64,000 nt of DNA from Streptomyces clavifer (GTDB taxonomy: Bacteria; Actinomycetota; Actinomycetes; Streptomycetales; Streptomycetaceae): NCBI GenBank assembly GCA_014651175.1, contig BMWJ01000003.1, positions 620,001 to 684,000 of the forward strand. The letters run 5' to 3'. Shown here in pieces: positions 45,219 through 53,935 of the stretch. Both the position numbers and the translations under genes were made by a program. Under the pieces are notes generated by a model. That model saw only the letters and a program-made list of their open reading frames with translations, searched no databases and was not told the DNA's origin. How positions within the stretch are numbered: the first letter of the stretch is position 1; each line of letters starts with the position of its first letter.

Positions 45219-45803
45219 ATGCATCGCGCCTTGATCGTCGTTGACGTTCAGAACGACTTCTGCGAGGGCGGCAGCCTCGCGGTGGCGGGCGGCGCCGATG
45301 TCGCCGCCGCCATCACCGACCTGATCGGCGAGGCCCAGCCCGTCTACCGCCACGTGGTGGCCACCCGCGACCATCACGTCGACCCGGGTGACCACTTCTC
45401 CGCGGAGCCCGACTTCGAAAACTCCTGGCCGGCGCACTGCGTCGCCGGTACGGAGGGCGTGGGCTTCCACCCGAACTTCGCGCCGGCCGTCGCCTCCGGG
45501 GCGATAGACACCGTCTTCGACAAGGGCGCGTACGCCGCGGCGTACAGCGGTTTCGAGGGCGTCGACGAGAACGGGACCGGACTCGCCCAGTGGCTGCGGG
45601 ACCGTTCCGTCACCGCCGTCGACGTCGTCGGCATCGCCACGGACCACTGCGTGCGGGCCACCGCGCTGGACGCGGCCCGGGAGGGCTTCACCACGCACGT
45701 GCTGCTGGATCTGACCGCGGGTGTCGCCGAGGGGACCACGGAGCGGGCTCTGGAGGAGCTCCGTGCCGCGGGCGTGGAGCTGACCGGCAAGCCGGTCGTC
45801 TGA
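45219..45803 (+). CDS. pncA: Nicotinamidase
   Basis: A 194-residue isochorismatase-fold amidase that converts nicotinamide to nicotinate. Catalytic Asp is in ALIVVDVQNDFCEGGSLAV, Lys in TVFDKGAYAAAYSGF, and nucleophile Cys in VGIATDHCVRATALDA. The metal site His is in TRDHHVDPGDHF. Adjacent to pncB on the same strand, it provides the first step of the same salvage pathway. Confidence 0.95.
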   Translation: MHRALIVVDVQNDFCEGGSLAVAGGADVAAAITDLIGEAQPVYRHVVATRDHHVDPGDHFSAEPDFENSWPAHCVAGTEGVGFHPNFAPAVASGAIDTVFDKGAYAAAYSGFEGVDENGTGLAQWLRDRSVTAVDVVGIATDHCVRATALDAAREGFTTHVLLDLTAGVAEGTTERALEELRAAGVELTGKPVV

Positions 45804-45818
45804 CCGCTCCCGGGGCTC

Positions 45819-46163
45819 TCAGGCGGCCGGGCGGACCGGTCCCGCGTATCCGGTGGGGCCCAGCAGGGCCCGGATCGGATGCCAGAGCTCCTGGCCGGTC
45901 TGCGGCGCGGTCCGCCACAGCAGCCCGTCCGGATGGTGCAGCACCGCGGTGATCTCGTCCGGGGTGGGCGGCTGGGTGTTGCCCCGGAGGTAGACGGCGC
46001 GCAGCCCCAGGTTGCGCAGCCTGGTCAGGGCGCGCGCCCGGTTGGCCGCGTGGACCAGTACCCGGACCGGGGCTCCGGGCCCTGATCCGTCCGCCGGACG
46101 GTTCAGGGCCAGTGCCACCACCACGGTGCCGTTGGGCAACCTGCAGAAACCTCCGCCTGCCAT
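45819..46163 (-). CDS. Conserved hypothetical protein
   Basis: A 114-residue protein of unknown family. MAGGGFCRLPNGTVVVALAL, then VRVLVHAANRARALTRLRNL, LRAVYLRGNTQPPTPDEI and a proline-rich end. No signal peptide or membrane helix. GGGGGAG precedes ATG 46163. Convergent with pncA, 15 bp apart. The open frame could start further upstream, but that part is not conserved-looking. Function unknown. Confidence 0.75.
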   Translation of the reverse strand: MAGGGFCRLPNGTVVVALALNRPADGSGPGAPVRVLVHAANRARALTRLRNLGLRAVYLRGNTQPPTPDEITAVLHHPDGLLWRTAPQTGQELWHPIRALLGPTGYAGPVRPAA

Positions 46164-46224
46164 GCTTCGCGCTCCCCCATGAGACACCGCGTCAATAAGG
46201 ATCGAACAAGACGCACCTAAACAC

Positions 46225-46260
46225 GATCGGCCGTCGCCCGCTAGAGGGCGACGGCCGATC
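46225..46260 (-). terminator. Terminator of the M6 protease gene
   Basis: Perfect 15-bp arms (GATCGGCCGTCGCCC and complement) at 46225-46239 and 46246-46260 with a 6-nt loop, 25 bp after the stop of the large minus-strand gene. Confidence 0.9.
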
Positions 46261-46285
46261 ATGTTCTGACCTGCGGTGTTGCTGA

Positions 46286-48685
46286 CTACTTGCCCGAGGG
46301 GCCGACCTTCACGGTGATCGTCGAGCCGCTGAGGGGCTCGTTGACGATCGAGATCCGGGTGTTGGTGTCAGAGACCTTGACACTTCCGGTCGGGTTCTCC
46401 GCGTACCAGTAGGTGCCCTTGCGGTCGTCGAAGACCGGGACGCCCAGCGACGGCTTGATCTTGAGCGGCACGTCCGCGTTGTGCAGCGTGAAGCCCTTGT
46501 TCGGGTACCAGCTGAACGGCGCGTCGAACGGCTGGATCTTGTTCCGGAGGAGCGTGCCGTTGGACCACTTGAGCGGCTTGGCGTGCGAGTCCACCGGAAG
46601 GATCAGGCCCTTGCCGTGGTGCTGCGAGGTGTTGTTGTCCTTCTGGGAGGTGTCCCAGAGCCACACCATCAGACCGTTCTGGTAGGCGTAGTGCTCGACC
46701 CAGTCCGGGCGGGTGGTGGAGAAGCCGAAGTTGTACGGGCCGACCTCGAGGGTCTTGTCGTACGACACGTACTGGCGGTTCTCGGCGATGTAGTACTGCG
46801 GGTAGTCGTTGGTGAACGACTCACCGATCCGCGAGAAGCCCTTGGCGGTCCAGCCGTTGTCGTCGCCCTCGGCGTTGTCCGTGAAGAGCACGGCTCCGTC
46901 GGCGGTGACCGTGATGGCGTCGGCCGTGAAGCCCTTGCCGCCCGCGCCGCCGTCCGTCTGGTAGCGGAAGCGGAGATCGACCTTCTTGCCCGCGTAGGCG
47001 TCCAGCGGGTACGAGAGCTTCTTCACCGCGCCGGAGACGTCGGTCAGGGCCGGCTTGTCGCTGGCGTCACGCGGGATGGCCTTGCCGTCGGCGGTGCCGT
47101 CGAGCGCGGTCCAGGAGGAGCCGCCGTTGTCCGAGACCTCGGTGTAGAGGTAGTCGTAGTCGGCCTCGATGTCGTACCAGCCGGACAGGTCCAGCGAGGC
47201 GGACGTCTTTCCGGTCAGGTCGACCGAGCGCGTCAGGGTGTTCGACAGGTCGTCACCCATGTCGCTCCACCACTGCTTCGAGCCCTCGGCGGGCTTCGTG
47301 ACGGTGGTGGTGACTTCCTTCTCGGGCAGCTCGACGACGAGCGCCTGCTTGTCCTTGGTGTTGTACTCCGCGACACCGAGCTTGTGCGTCGACTTCGTGG
47401 CGGCCTTGGCCTTGTCGTAGTCGAGCCAGCCGAGCTGCAGCTTGTCCCAGGCGGTCATGTCGCCCGGCAGGTTGCCGATCTCGCCCTTGCCGGTGCCGAG
47501 CCAGGAGCCCGCCGACATGAGGGACCAGAAGCCGACCGAGTTCTCGCCGCCGCCGGAGGTGTCGTAGAGGTCGGGCAGACCCAGGTCGTGGGCGTACTCG
47601 TGGGCGAAGACGCCCAGGCCGCCGTTCTCGGGCTGCGCGGTGTAGTCGCCGACCCAGATGCCCGTGTCGCCGATCTCCGCGCCGCCGGCCTTGTTGCCCG
47701 CCGGGCCGGTCGCGCCCGCGTTGGTGCCGTACGCGTACCAGCGGTGCGCCCAGAGGGCGTCGGTGCCCTGCGCGCCGCCGCCCGCCGACTCGTCCTCACC
47801 GGCGTGGACCAGCTGGAAGTGGTCGATGTAGCCGTCCGGCTCGTTGAAGTCGCCGTCGCCGTCGAAGTCGTAGCGGTCCCACTCGTCGTACTGGGCGAGG
47901 TCCGCCTTGATCTGGTCGAGCGTGCGGCCCTTGGCCTTCTGGTCGGTGACCCAGGCGTTGACGCCGTCGCGGACCGTGTCCCAGACGTTGGCGCAGTTGG
48001 TGGAGCCGCAGTAGTTGGACCCGTAACGGGCCTCGTTGTACGGCACCTTGACCCAGTCCGAGACCTCACCGTCGACCGAGTAGCGCCCGGAGGACGTCTT
48101 CTCGTAGTAGGTCTTGAGCGAGTCCTTGCCCTTGCCCTCACCGAAGTAGAGGTCCTGGAAGTGGGCCTGGTCGTAGTCGGCCTGCCAGGCGGTGCTGTTG
48201 TCCTTCGCCGGGTCCGGCTCGGCTATCTCGTTGTGCAGGGGGCCGGGCGTGCCGCCGTACTTCTTGACGGGCGGCTCGGGGCCGTCGCCGTCGGGGTCGA
48301 ACATCGTGGTGTCGTCGACCTGGTCGCCGAACTCCACGAGGATCGTGAAGATCTTGTCGGTCTTCTCGCGGCCGAGCTCGACGTACTTGCTCTTGCCGAG
48401 CTTGACGACCTTGGAACCGCCGCGGGTCGACACCTTCTTGTCGCCGGCCAGCACCTGCTCCAGCGCGGCCTGACGCTGAGCGTCCTGCTCCTTGCTGAAG
48501 GGCCCTTCCAGGTCGTGCTCGTGCGCCTTGACCGGCGCGGGATCCCGGCGGTCCACGACGGAGGCGCCGGATCCCGACGTCCTGTCGTCCGCCTGGGCGG
48601 TGGCGAAGGCCGATGCCGTCGCAGCGGTGGCGGCCAGGGCCACGGCTACCGCGGTGGCGCGTAGCGCCCGTCTCTGAGTGGTCAC
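46286..48685 (-). CDS. Secreted immune inhibitor A-type metalloprotease (M6)
   Basis: 799 residues. A Sec/Tat-like signal peptide (RRALRATAVAVALAATAATA and on) leads to a propeptide with FSKEQDAQRQAALEQVLAGD. The M6 catalytic domain has the zinc motif HEYAHDLGLPDLYD and a downstream Met-turn region. The C-terminal half contains beta-rich domains (SASLDLSGWYDIEADYDYLY, GFTADAITVTADGAVLFTDN). It is a secreted protease for extracellular protein turnover. No cell-wall anchor is seen. An upstream dyad at 48753-48766 may regulate it. Confidence 0.93.
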   Translation of the reverse strand: MTTQRRALRATAVAVALAATAATASAFATAQADDRTSGSGASVVDRRDPAPVKAHEHDLEGPFSKEQDAQRQAALEQVLAGDKKVSTRGGSKVVKLGKSKYVELGREKTDKIFTILVEFGDQVDDTTMFDPDGDGPEPPVKKYGGTPGPLHNEIAEPDPAKDNSTAWQADYDQAHFQDLYFGEGKGKDSLKTYYEKTSSGRYSVDGEVSDWVKVPYNEARYGSNYCGSTNCANVWDTVRDGVNAWVTDQKAKGRTLDQIKADLAQYDEWDRYDFDGDGDFNEPDGYIDHFQLVHAGEDESAGGGAQGTDALWAHRWYAYGTNAGATGPAGNKAGGAEIGDTGIWVGDYTAQPENGGLGVFAHEYAHDLGLPDLYDTSGGGENSVGFWSLMSAGSWLGTGKGEIGNLPGDMTAWDKLQLGWLDYDKAKAATKSTHKLGVAEYNTKDKQALVVELPEKEVTTTVTKPAEGSKQWWSDMGDDLSNTLTRSVDLTGKTSASLDLSGWYDIEADYDYLYTEVSDNGGSSWTALDGTADGKAIPRDASDKPALTDVSGAVKKLSYPLDAYAGKKVDLRFRYQTDGGAGGKGFTADAITVTADGAVLFTDNAEGDDNGWTAKGFSRIGESFTNDYPQYYIAENRQYVSYDKTLEVGPYNFGFSTTRPDWVEHYAYQNGLMVWLWDTSQKDNNTSQHHGKGLILPVDSHAKPLKWSNGTLLRNKIQPFDAPFSWYPNKGFTLHNADVPLKIKPSLGVPVFDDRKGTYWYAENPTGSVKVSDTNTRISIVNEPLSGSTITVKVGPSGK

Positions 48686-49067
48686 TTGATGCAGTCCTCC
48701 CCGGCGTTCGCGTCCGCGGCCAGGGGGGTGGAGAGGGCCGCGCGCGTTAACGCGTCACAAGTGACGACATTTGATCGGAGTTACGAGAGAAAAGACAGAT
48801 CTTGACTTGAACACACCAAGTGCACTATGCGGGAGTCGTCTACCGGTATCCGGACGTTCATTCGAAACCCACCATCGGCCACCAACCGGCGCGCCGTGCC
48901 GCCCGATTGCCGACCGTGTGACTCGATGCGCCCCCCGTGCACCGGTACCGTGGGTTAGGTCACGCTTACTACCTGTTCCTCATGGGCATCCACCGTCATA
49001 GAGTCGATTGACAGTGCGAACGTGTTGAGAGACTGCCCCATCCGACACCCCGAGGACGGATTCCGCC
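48686..49067. other. Intergenic region between the M6 protease and a small membrane protein
   Basis: 382 bp without a credible ORF. It contains the dyad at 48753-48766, and around 48800-48830 a TTGACT and TATGCG about 18 bp apart that could be a promoter for the plus strand. TTGACA at 49008-49013 is another possible -35. Otherwise nothing recognised. Confidence 0.55.
48753..48766. promoter_or_regulatory. Short perfect dyad upstream of the M6 protease
   Basis: CGTCAC-AA-GTGACG is a perfect 6-bp dyad with a 2-bp centre, 68 bp upstream of the protease start. Compact enough for a homodimeric regulator site. Confidence 0.5.
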
Positions 49068-49346
49068 ATGCCGCGTCCGACTGCCGCACAGTTCTCCTAC
49101 GGTTCGGTCACCGTCATCGTCTCGACGCTTGCCATGCTGCTGCTGTCCCGCACGGATTCGGGCGTCGGTGTGGCCGTCGTCTGCGTCGCGGCGCTGGCCC
49201 TGGGTCTGCTGGTCGCCCTGTCTGTGCCCCTGCCCAGGCGTGGGAGGACCGCGCCGGCCACGGCGCGTGCGCAGCGCCCGGTCGAGGACATAGAGATCGC
49301 CGCCGCGCACCAGGAGCGGGTCGGCGGGCATTCCCTGCACCGCTGA
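49068..49346 (+). CDS. Small membrane protein of unknown function
   Basis: 92 residues. Two predicted helices (SVTVIVSTLAMLLLS and VAVVCVAALALGLLVALSV) are followed by a basic, charged cytoplasmic tail (PLPRRGRTAPATARAQRPVE). No conserved motif identified. It has CGGATTCCGCC before the ATG and no obvious Shine-Dalgarno, which makes the start less certain. Convergent with the RDD gene at 49370. Confidence 0.65.
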   Translation: MPRPTAAQFSYGSVTVIVSTLAMLLLSRTDSGVGVAVVCVAALALGLLVALSVPLPRRGRTAPATARAQRPVEDIEIAAAHQERVGGHSLHR

Positions 49347-49369
49347 GCGACGGCCGTCCGGCCGCGGCC

Positions 49370-50032
49370 TCAAGGAGTCGTGACCACCACGGTCTTGGCC
49401 GCCTTGTCCTGCAGGCCCTGACGGTAGGGCTTGTCGGTGAACATCAGCACGATGTTGATGAGCCACCACAGGCACGGGCAGCACAGCAGCGCGGGGAGCC
49501 AGAGCACGACGGCCCGCATCAACGCGGATCCGGTGTCGGGCACCGACCCGTCGTTGAGCATCGCCACACGCATCTTCAGCAGCCGCATGCCGAGCGTCCG
49601 GCCGTCCTTGTGCGTCAGATAGGTGTCGTAGGCGACGTAGACCACCAGGGCGATCAGCGACCAGATCAGCTGATGACCGCTGTAGGAGTTGCTGATGGCG
49701 TCGCCGAAGTCGTCGTCGCCGTTGTCCGAGGTGACGTCGACCGCCCCGCCGAAGGGCAGCGAGATCAGGTACAGCGGGATCGAGATGACGAGGAAGTCGA
49801 TCAGCCGCGCCAGGATCCGCTTGCCGGGCTCGGCGAGCGGCGGCATGCCGGCCAGCGGATCGGCACCTCCGTAGGGACCGCCGCCGCCGTACGGGCCGCG
49901 ATCGTACGGCGGCGGGGGCTGCTCACCTCCGTAGGGCGAGCCGCCCGGCGGAGGACCCTGCGGCGGCCTCTTGGAGAAGGGGTCGTCCTCGGGCGGCTGA
50001 CCGGGCGGCGGCGGAGGCGGTTCGTTGCTCAT
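49370..50032 (-). CDS. RDD family membrane protein (short)
   Basis: A 220-residue protein. The N-terminus (about 1-75) is Pro/Gly-rich low complexity (EPPPPPPGQPPEDDPF, then repeated GGPYGG units). The RDD domain follows with the name motif in GKRILARLIDFLVISIPLYL, LIALVVYVAYDTYLTHKDGR and TLGMRLLKMRVAML. It has about four helices. RDD proteins are small membrane proteins, some implicated in ion exchange, but with no settled function. A second RDD gene follows 130 bp upstream on the same strand. Confidence 0.9.
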   Translation of the reverse strand: MSNEPPPPPPGQPPEDDPFSKRPPQGPPPGGSPYGGEQPPPPYDRGPYGGGGPYGGADPLAGMPPLAEPGKRILARLIDFLVISIPLYLISLPFGGAVDVTSDNGDDDFGDAISNSYSGHQLIWSLIALVVYVAYDTYLTHKDGRTLGMRLLKMRVAMLNDGSVPDTGSALMRAVVLWLPALLCCPCLWWLINIVLMFTDKPYRQGLQDKAAKTVVVTTP

Positions 50033-50162
50033 GGGGGCAGTGCACCCCGGCCCGCAAAAGCCCGCAACGGCTGAGGTGCTTTCGGGGGACGGGGCGTCAG
50101 CACATGGGCGTACAGGGCCGCTCCGCGCGCACGGACCGGGCTCGCGCTCCCGCGTCCGCCCC

Positions 50163-51758
50163 TCAGCCCGCGACGAAGGTGCGGGCCGCCTTGTCGTGCC
50201 AGCACTGGCGCCAGGGGCGGTCGACCAGGCACCACAGGACATTGACCACGCCGACGACGAGCAGGCACAGCACCCCGTACACGAGCCAGCGGCGCAGCGC
50301 CGCCCCGAGGGTGGGCGGACCGTGGGACTCGATGTCCCGCACCTCGAGACCGCAGAGCTTCTTGCCCAGCGTGCGCCCCCACTTCGCGGTGGGCAGCGCC
50401 TCCAGGACGAAGCCGACCACGAGGAACGCGCCGATCACCGCGCCGAGCAGCCCGGCCGTGGTGGAGTCCAGCAGCCATACCGTGACCGTCTCGCCGGACT
50501 GCTTCGCCGCTTCGATCTTGCCGTCGATGTGCTCCGTCGCCCGGGTGACCAGCGGGAGTGCGATCGCGCCGACGAGCGCGCCCAGCACGACCGCGTCGAC
50601 GAGCCGGGCGGCCAGCCGCTTGCCGAGCCCGGCGGGCCTGGCGGACGCCTGGGCCCGGGCCAGCTGCTGGAAGTGGTCGTCGACCGGCGGCTTCCAGGGC
50701 GTGACGGGCTGCTGCTCGGGGCGGCCGCCCTGCTGCTGCGGGGGCGACGGGTGCGCCTGCCGGGGGGCGGCCGGCTGCCCGGGCCGGGAGAGCGGGTGCG
50801 CCTGCTGGGCCCAGGACGCGGACCCGCCGCCGGGGCCGGGGGTCAAGGGGTTCACCGGGTGGCCCGTCCTCGCCGGGGCATACGCCCGGGGCGGTTCGGG
50901 GGACGGCTCGGGCGGGCGCGCGGCCGGTGTGTGCGGGCGTGCGGCGGGCGGTTGCGGGGCGGGCGGGCGCGCCGCCGGTGTGTGCGGGCGCGGGGCGGGT
51001 GCCTGCGGTGATGGTGTGCGCGGGGCGCCGCCGGGTGTCGCCCCGCGGATCGTCATCGTGCCGTCGGCGGGCGCGGCGGCCTCCTCGCGCGGATGCGGGG
51101 GGCGGGCGGTGCCGGCGGGCCCGGTCGCGCGGATGGTGACCGTACCGTCGGTGGGCGGGCGGCCCGCGTCGCCGCTGGCGCCCGTGGAGCCGGCCGGGAG
51201 GCGCGTGGGGCCGTCGGTGGCCTCGCCGCTGCCGTCCCGCATTCCGGGGAGTGCCCCGCGCGTCGGGTCCTGGACGGCGGGCCGGTGCGGATCGCCGGCC
51301 ACCCGCCCGGCAGTGCCGTCGTCCGTGCGCGGGGTGGCGGCGGGTGCCGCCTCGTCCGCGGCACGCGGATCAGGGCCGCCCCAGGAGACGCGGTGGTCGC
51401 GTTCGCCGCCGAAGCCGGTCTGCCGGGAGGTGTCGGCCTGCCAGGCGGACGCCGGTTCGGGGCGGCTCGGCGCTTCACCGCGTCCGCCGAACGCCGTGGA
51501 CCCGCCGACGTCGTCGAGGTACATCGGCCCGGTCTCGTCCACCGGGGCCGGCCGCTGCGCGGTGTGCTGCGGGGCGGCGTTCGCCGCCGGGGCGGGCGGT
51601 GCCGCAGGAGCCGTACCGCCCTGCTGCGGCGCGGGACGGCTCGTACCGGGAACCCATGACGCGCCGTTCCAGTACCGGACGTATCCGGGGATGGACGGGT
51701 CGGGGTAGTACCCCTCGCGCGGGCTTTCGTCACCGGGTGCCGGGGTTGGGGCGCTCAT
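50163..51758 (-). CDS. DUF2510 and RDD fusion protein (long)
   Basis: 531 residues. N-terminal DUF2510 (REGYYPDPSIPGYVRYWNGA, about 14-34) is followed by a roughly 320-residue low-complexity linker rich in Pro, Ala, Gly and Arg, with many PPAPQP and PHTPAARP-type units. The C-terminal RDD domain is GKRLAARLVDAVVLGALVGA, VIGAFLVVGFVLEALPTAKW and RTLGKKLCGLEVRD. DUF2510 often occurs in surface or signalling proteins. It is paralogous to the adjacent short RDD gene. Confidence 0.9.
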   Translation of the reverse strand: MSAPTPAPGDESPREGYYPDPSIPGYVRYWNGASWVPGTSRPAPQQGGTAPAAPPAPAANAAPQHTAQRPAPVDETGPMYLDDVGGSTAFGGRGEAPSRPEPASAWQADTSRQTGFGGERDHRVSWGGPDPRAADEAAPAATPRTDDGTAGRVAGDPHRPAVQDPTRGALPGMRDGSGEATDGPTRLPAGSTGASGDAGRPPTDGTVTIRATGPAGTARPPHPREEAAAPADGTMTIRGATPGGAPRTPSPQAPAPRPHTPAARPPAPQPPAARPHTPAARPPEPSPEPPRAYAPARTGHPVNPLTPGPGGGSASWAQQAHPLSRPGQPAAPRQAHPSPPQQQGGRPEQQPVTPWKPPVDDHFQQLARAQASARPAGLGKRLAARLVDAVVLGALVGAIALPLVTRATEHIDGKIEAAKQSGETVTVWLLDSTTAGLLGAVIGAFLVVGFVLEALPTAKWGRTLGKKLCGLEVRDIESHGPPTLGAALRRWLVYGVLCLLVVGVVNVLWCLVDRPWRQCWHDKAARTFVAG

Positions 51759-51973
51759 CACCGTGGTCCCGTATCTCTTAGGCCTCAATACAAGGGTCCA
51801 CATCTATCAGACCGCCACGTATCCCCGGGCCCGTCCTGCCGTTTGGACCACATTCCGGGCCCGGAGAAGTTTTTCTGGAAAGTCGCGTCATGGATCGCCG
51901 GGAGGGCGCTCTCTCCTTGTGCGGACCGGTCAGGGGACCGGCCCCTACGAGCATCGGAAGGTCGTGCACCCTC

Positions 51974-52450
51974 ATGCAGCACATCGTGGAACGCGAACTG
52001 GAACTCAAGCTGGTCCTGTCGCCCGAGCGGTCCGTCCCCGTGCCCGCGCGGCTGTCCTACCTGACCGACGACCCGTACGCCGTGCACATCACCTTCCACA
52101 TCGGCTCCGAGACGCCCGTGCACTGGACGTTCGCCCGTGAGCTGCTGGTGGAGGGGGTGTTCAGGCCGTGCGGGCACGGGGACGTGCGGATCTGGCCGAC
52201 CAAGGTCGACGACCGGAGCGTCATCCTGGTCGCGCTCACCTCGCCCGACGGCAACGCCCTCCTGGAGGTGCCGTCGGTCGCGGTGGCCGCCTGGGTGGAG
52301 CGCACCCTGAGGGTGGTCCCGCCGGGTTCCGAGAACACCATGCTCGGACTGGACGCCGCGCTCGCCGAGCTGCTCACCCCGCTGCCGGCCGACGACCTGT
52401 GGCTGAGCGACCCGTGGCCCTCGGACGAGTCCCAGGACGGGGAGGCCTGA
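51974..52450 (+). CDS. ssgG: SsgA-like sporulation/cell-division protein SsgG
   Basis: A 158-residue SsgA-like protein: MQHIVERELELKLVLSPERS, DPYAVHITFHIGSETPVHWT, FARELLVEGVFRPCGHGDVR and LEVPSVAVAAWVERTLR. SALPs occur only in sporulating actinomycetes and direct septum placement during sporulation. Assigned to SsgG because its position between conserved neighbours equals SCO2924 in S. coelicolor (memory). The ATG at 51974 fits the family N-terminus. Confidence 0.85.
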   Translation: MQHIVERELELKLVLSPERSVPVPARLSYLTDDPYAVHITFHIGSETPVHWTFARELLVEGVFRPCGHGDVRIWPTKVDDRSVILVALTSPDGNALLEVPSVAVAAWVERTLRVVPPGSENTMLGLDAALAELLTPLPADDLWLSDPWPSDESQDGEA

Positions 52451-52479
52451 GTGGCGGGGAGACCTGAGTGGCGGCGGAG

Positions 52480-53847
52480 TCAGAACAGCTTGCCGGGATT
52501 GAGCAGCCCCAGGGGGTCGAAGGCCGCCTTGATGCCACGCTGCAACTCCACTCCCACCTCGCCGAGTTCGCGGGCCAGCCACTCCCTCTTGAGGACGCCG
52601 ACACCGTGCTCGCCGGTGATGGTGCCGCCGAGCCCGAGGCCCAGCGCCATGATCTCGTCGAAGGATTCGCGGGCCCTGCGGGACTCGTCGGCGTCGGTGT
52701 GGTCGAAGCAGACGACGGGGTGCGTATTGCCGTCGCCCGCGTGGGCGACGACGCCGATGGTCAGCCCGAACTTCTCGGCGATGGCCGCGGTGCCCTCGAT
52801 CATGGCGCCGAGCCTGGAGCGCGGTACGCACACGTCGTCGATCATCGTGGCGGGCTTGAGGGTCTCCATGGCGGGGAGCGAGAGCCGACGCGCCTGCAGG
52901 AGGAGTTCGGACTCGGCGGCGCTCTCGGCGGGCACCACCTCGGTGGCGCCCGCCTCACGGCACAGGGCGCCGACGGCGGCGAGATCGGCAGCCGGGTCGG
53001 GCGTGTCGAATGCGCAGAGCAGCAGCGCCTCGGTGGATTCGGGGAGCCCCATGGAGGCCGTCGCATTGACGGCGCGCACCGTCGTACGGTCCATCAGTTC
53101 GAGGAGTGACGGGGTGTGTCCGCGCTCCATGATCCGGCACACCGCGTCGCAGGCGGCGGTCGCCGAGGGGAATTCCGCGGCGAGCGCGAGCTGCTGCGGC
53201 GGCCGGGGCCGCAGGGCGAGGACGGCCTTGACGACGATACCGAGGCTGCCCTCCGAACCCACGATGAGCCGGGTGAGGTCGTATCCGGCGACGCCCTTGG
53301 CCGTGCGCCGGCCCGTGTTCAGCAGCCGGCCGTCGGCCAGGACGACCTCCAGGCCCAGGACGTACTCGGCGGTGACGCCGTACTTCACGCAGCACAGCCC
53401 CCCGGACGCCGTGCCGATGTTGCCGCCGATGGTGCACGTCTCCCAGCTCGACGGGTCCGGCGGGTAGCACAGCCCGTGTTCGTTGACCGCGCGGGAGAGC
53501 GTGGCGTTGATGACGCCCGGCTCGACGACCGCGATCCGGTCGACCGTGCTGATCTCCAGGATGCGGTCCATCTTCACCAGGGAGAGCACGATGCAGCCGT
53601 CGGAGGCGTTGGCCGCGCCCGACAGGCCCGTCCTCGCGCCCTGGGGCACCACGGGGACACGCAGCGCGGTGGCGGTCCGCATGACGTGCTGGACCTCCTC
53701 GACCGTGCGGGGGAGCACGACGACGGCGGGGGCGCCCGCGTCGCAGAAGCTCGCCATGTCGTGGGCGTACGAGGCGGTGACCTCCGCGTCCGTGATCAGT
53801 GCCTCGGCCGGAAGACCCGCGCGCAGTTGTTCGAGTAGTGCGTCCAT
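52480..53847 (-). CDS. GlcD-type FAD-linked oxidase (glycolate/D-lactate)
   Basis: A 455-residue flavoenzyme of the GlcD/D-lactate dehydrogenase group. The FAD-binding domain has AVVVLPRTVEEVQHVMRTA, PVVPQGARTGLSGAANAS and SWETCTIGGNIGTASGGLCC. The C-terminal FAD oxidase domain has VAHAGDGNTHPVV and GTITGEHGVGVLKREWL, near the catalytic His. It oxidises a 2-hydroxy acid such as glycolate or lactate. No GlcE/GlcF partner is adjacent. Convergent with ssgG. Confidence 0.9.
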   Translation of the reverse strand: MDALLEQLRAGLPAEALITDAEVTASYAHDMASFCDAGAPAVVVLPRTVEEVQHVMRTATALRVPVVPQGARTGLSGAANASDGCIVLSLVKMDRILEISTVDRIAVVEPGVINATLSRAVNEHGLCYPPDPSSWETCTIGGNIGTASGGLCCVKYGVTAEYVLGLEVVLADGRLLNTGRRTAKGVAGYDLTRLIVGSEGSLGIVVKAVLALRPRPPQQLALAAEFPSATAACDAVCRIMERGHTPSLLELMDRTTVRAVNATASMGLPESTEALLLCAFDTPDPAADLAAVGALCREAGATEVVPAESAAESELLLQARRLSLPAMETLKPATMIDDVCVPRSRLGAMIEGTAAIAEKFGLTIGVVAHAGDGNTHPVVCFDHTDADESRRARESFDEIMALGLGLGGTITGEHGVGVLKREWLARELGEVGVELQRGIKAAFDPLGLLNPGKLF

Positions 53848-53935
53848 GATCCAAGGGTGACACCCGGGGCCATTGGTGTGAACCCGTCTGCGCGCGCGTT
53901 CGCGCAACCCGATGTGATCTTCATACTGACGCAGA

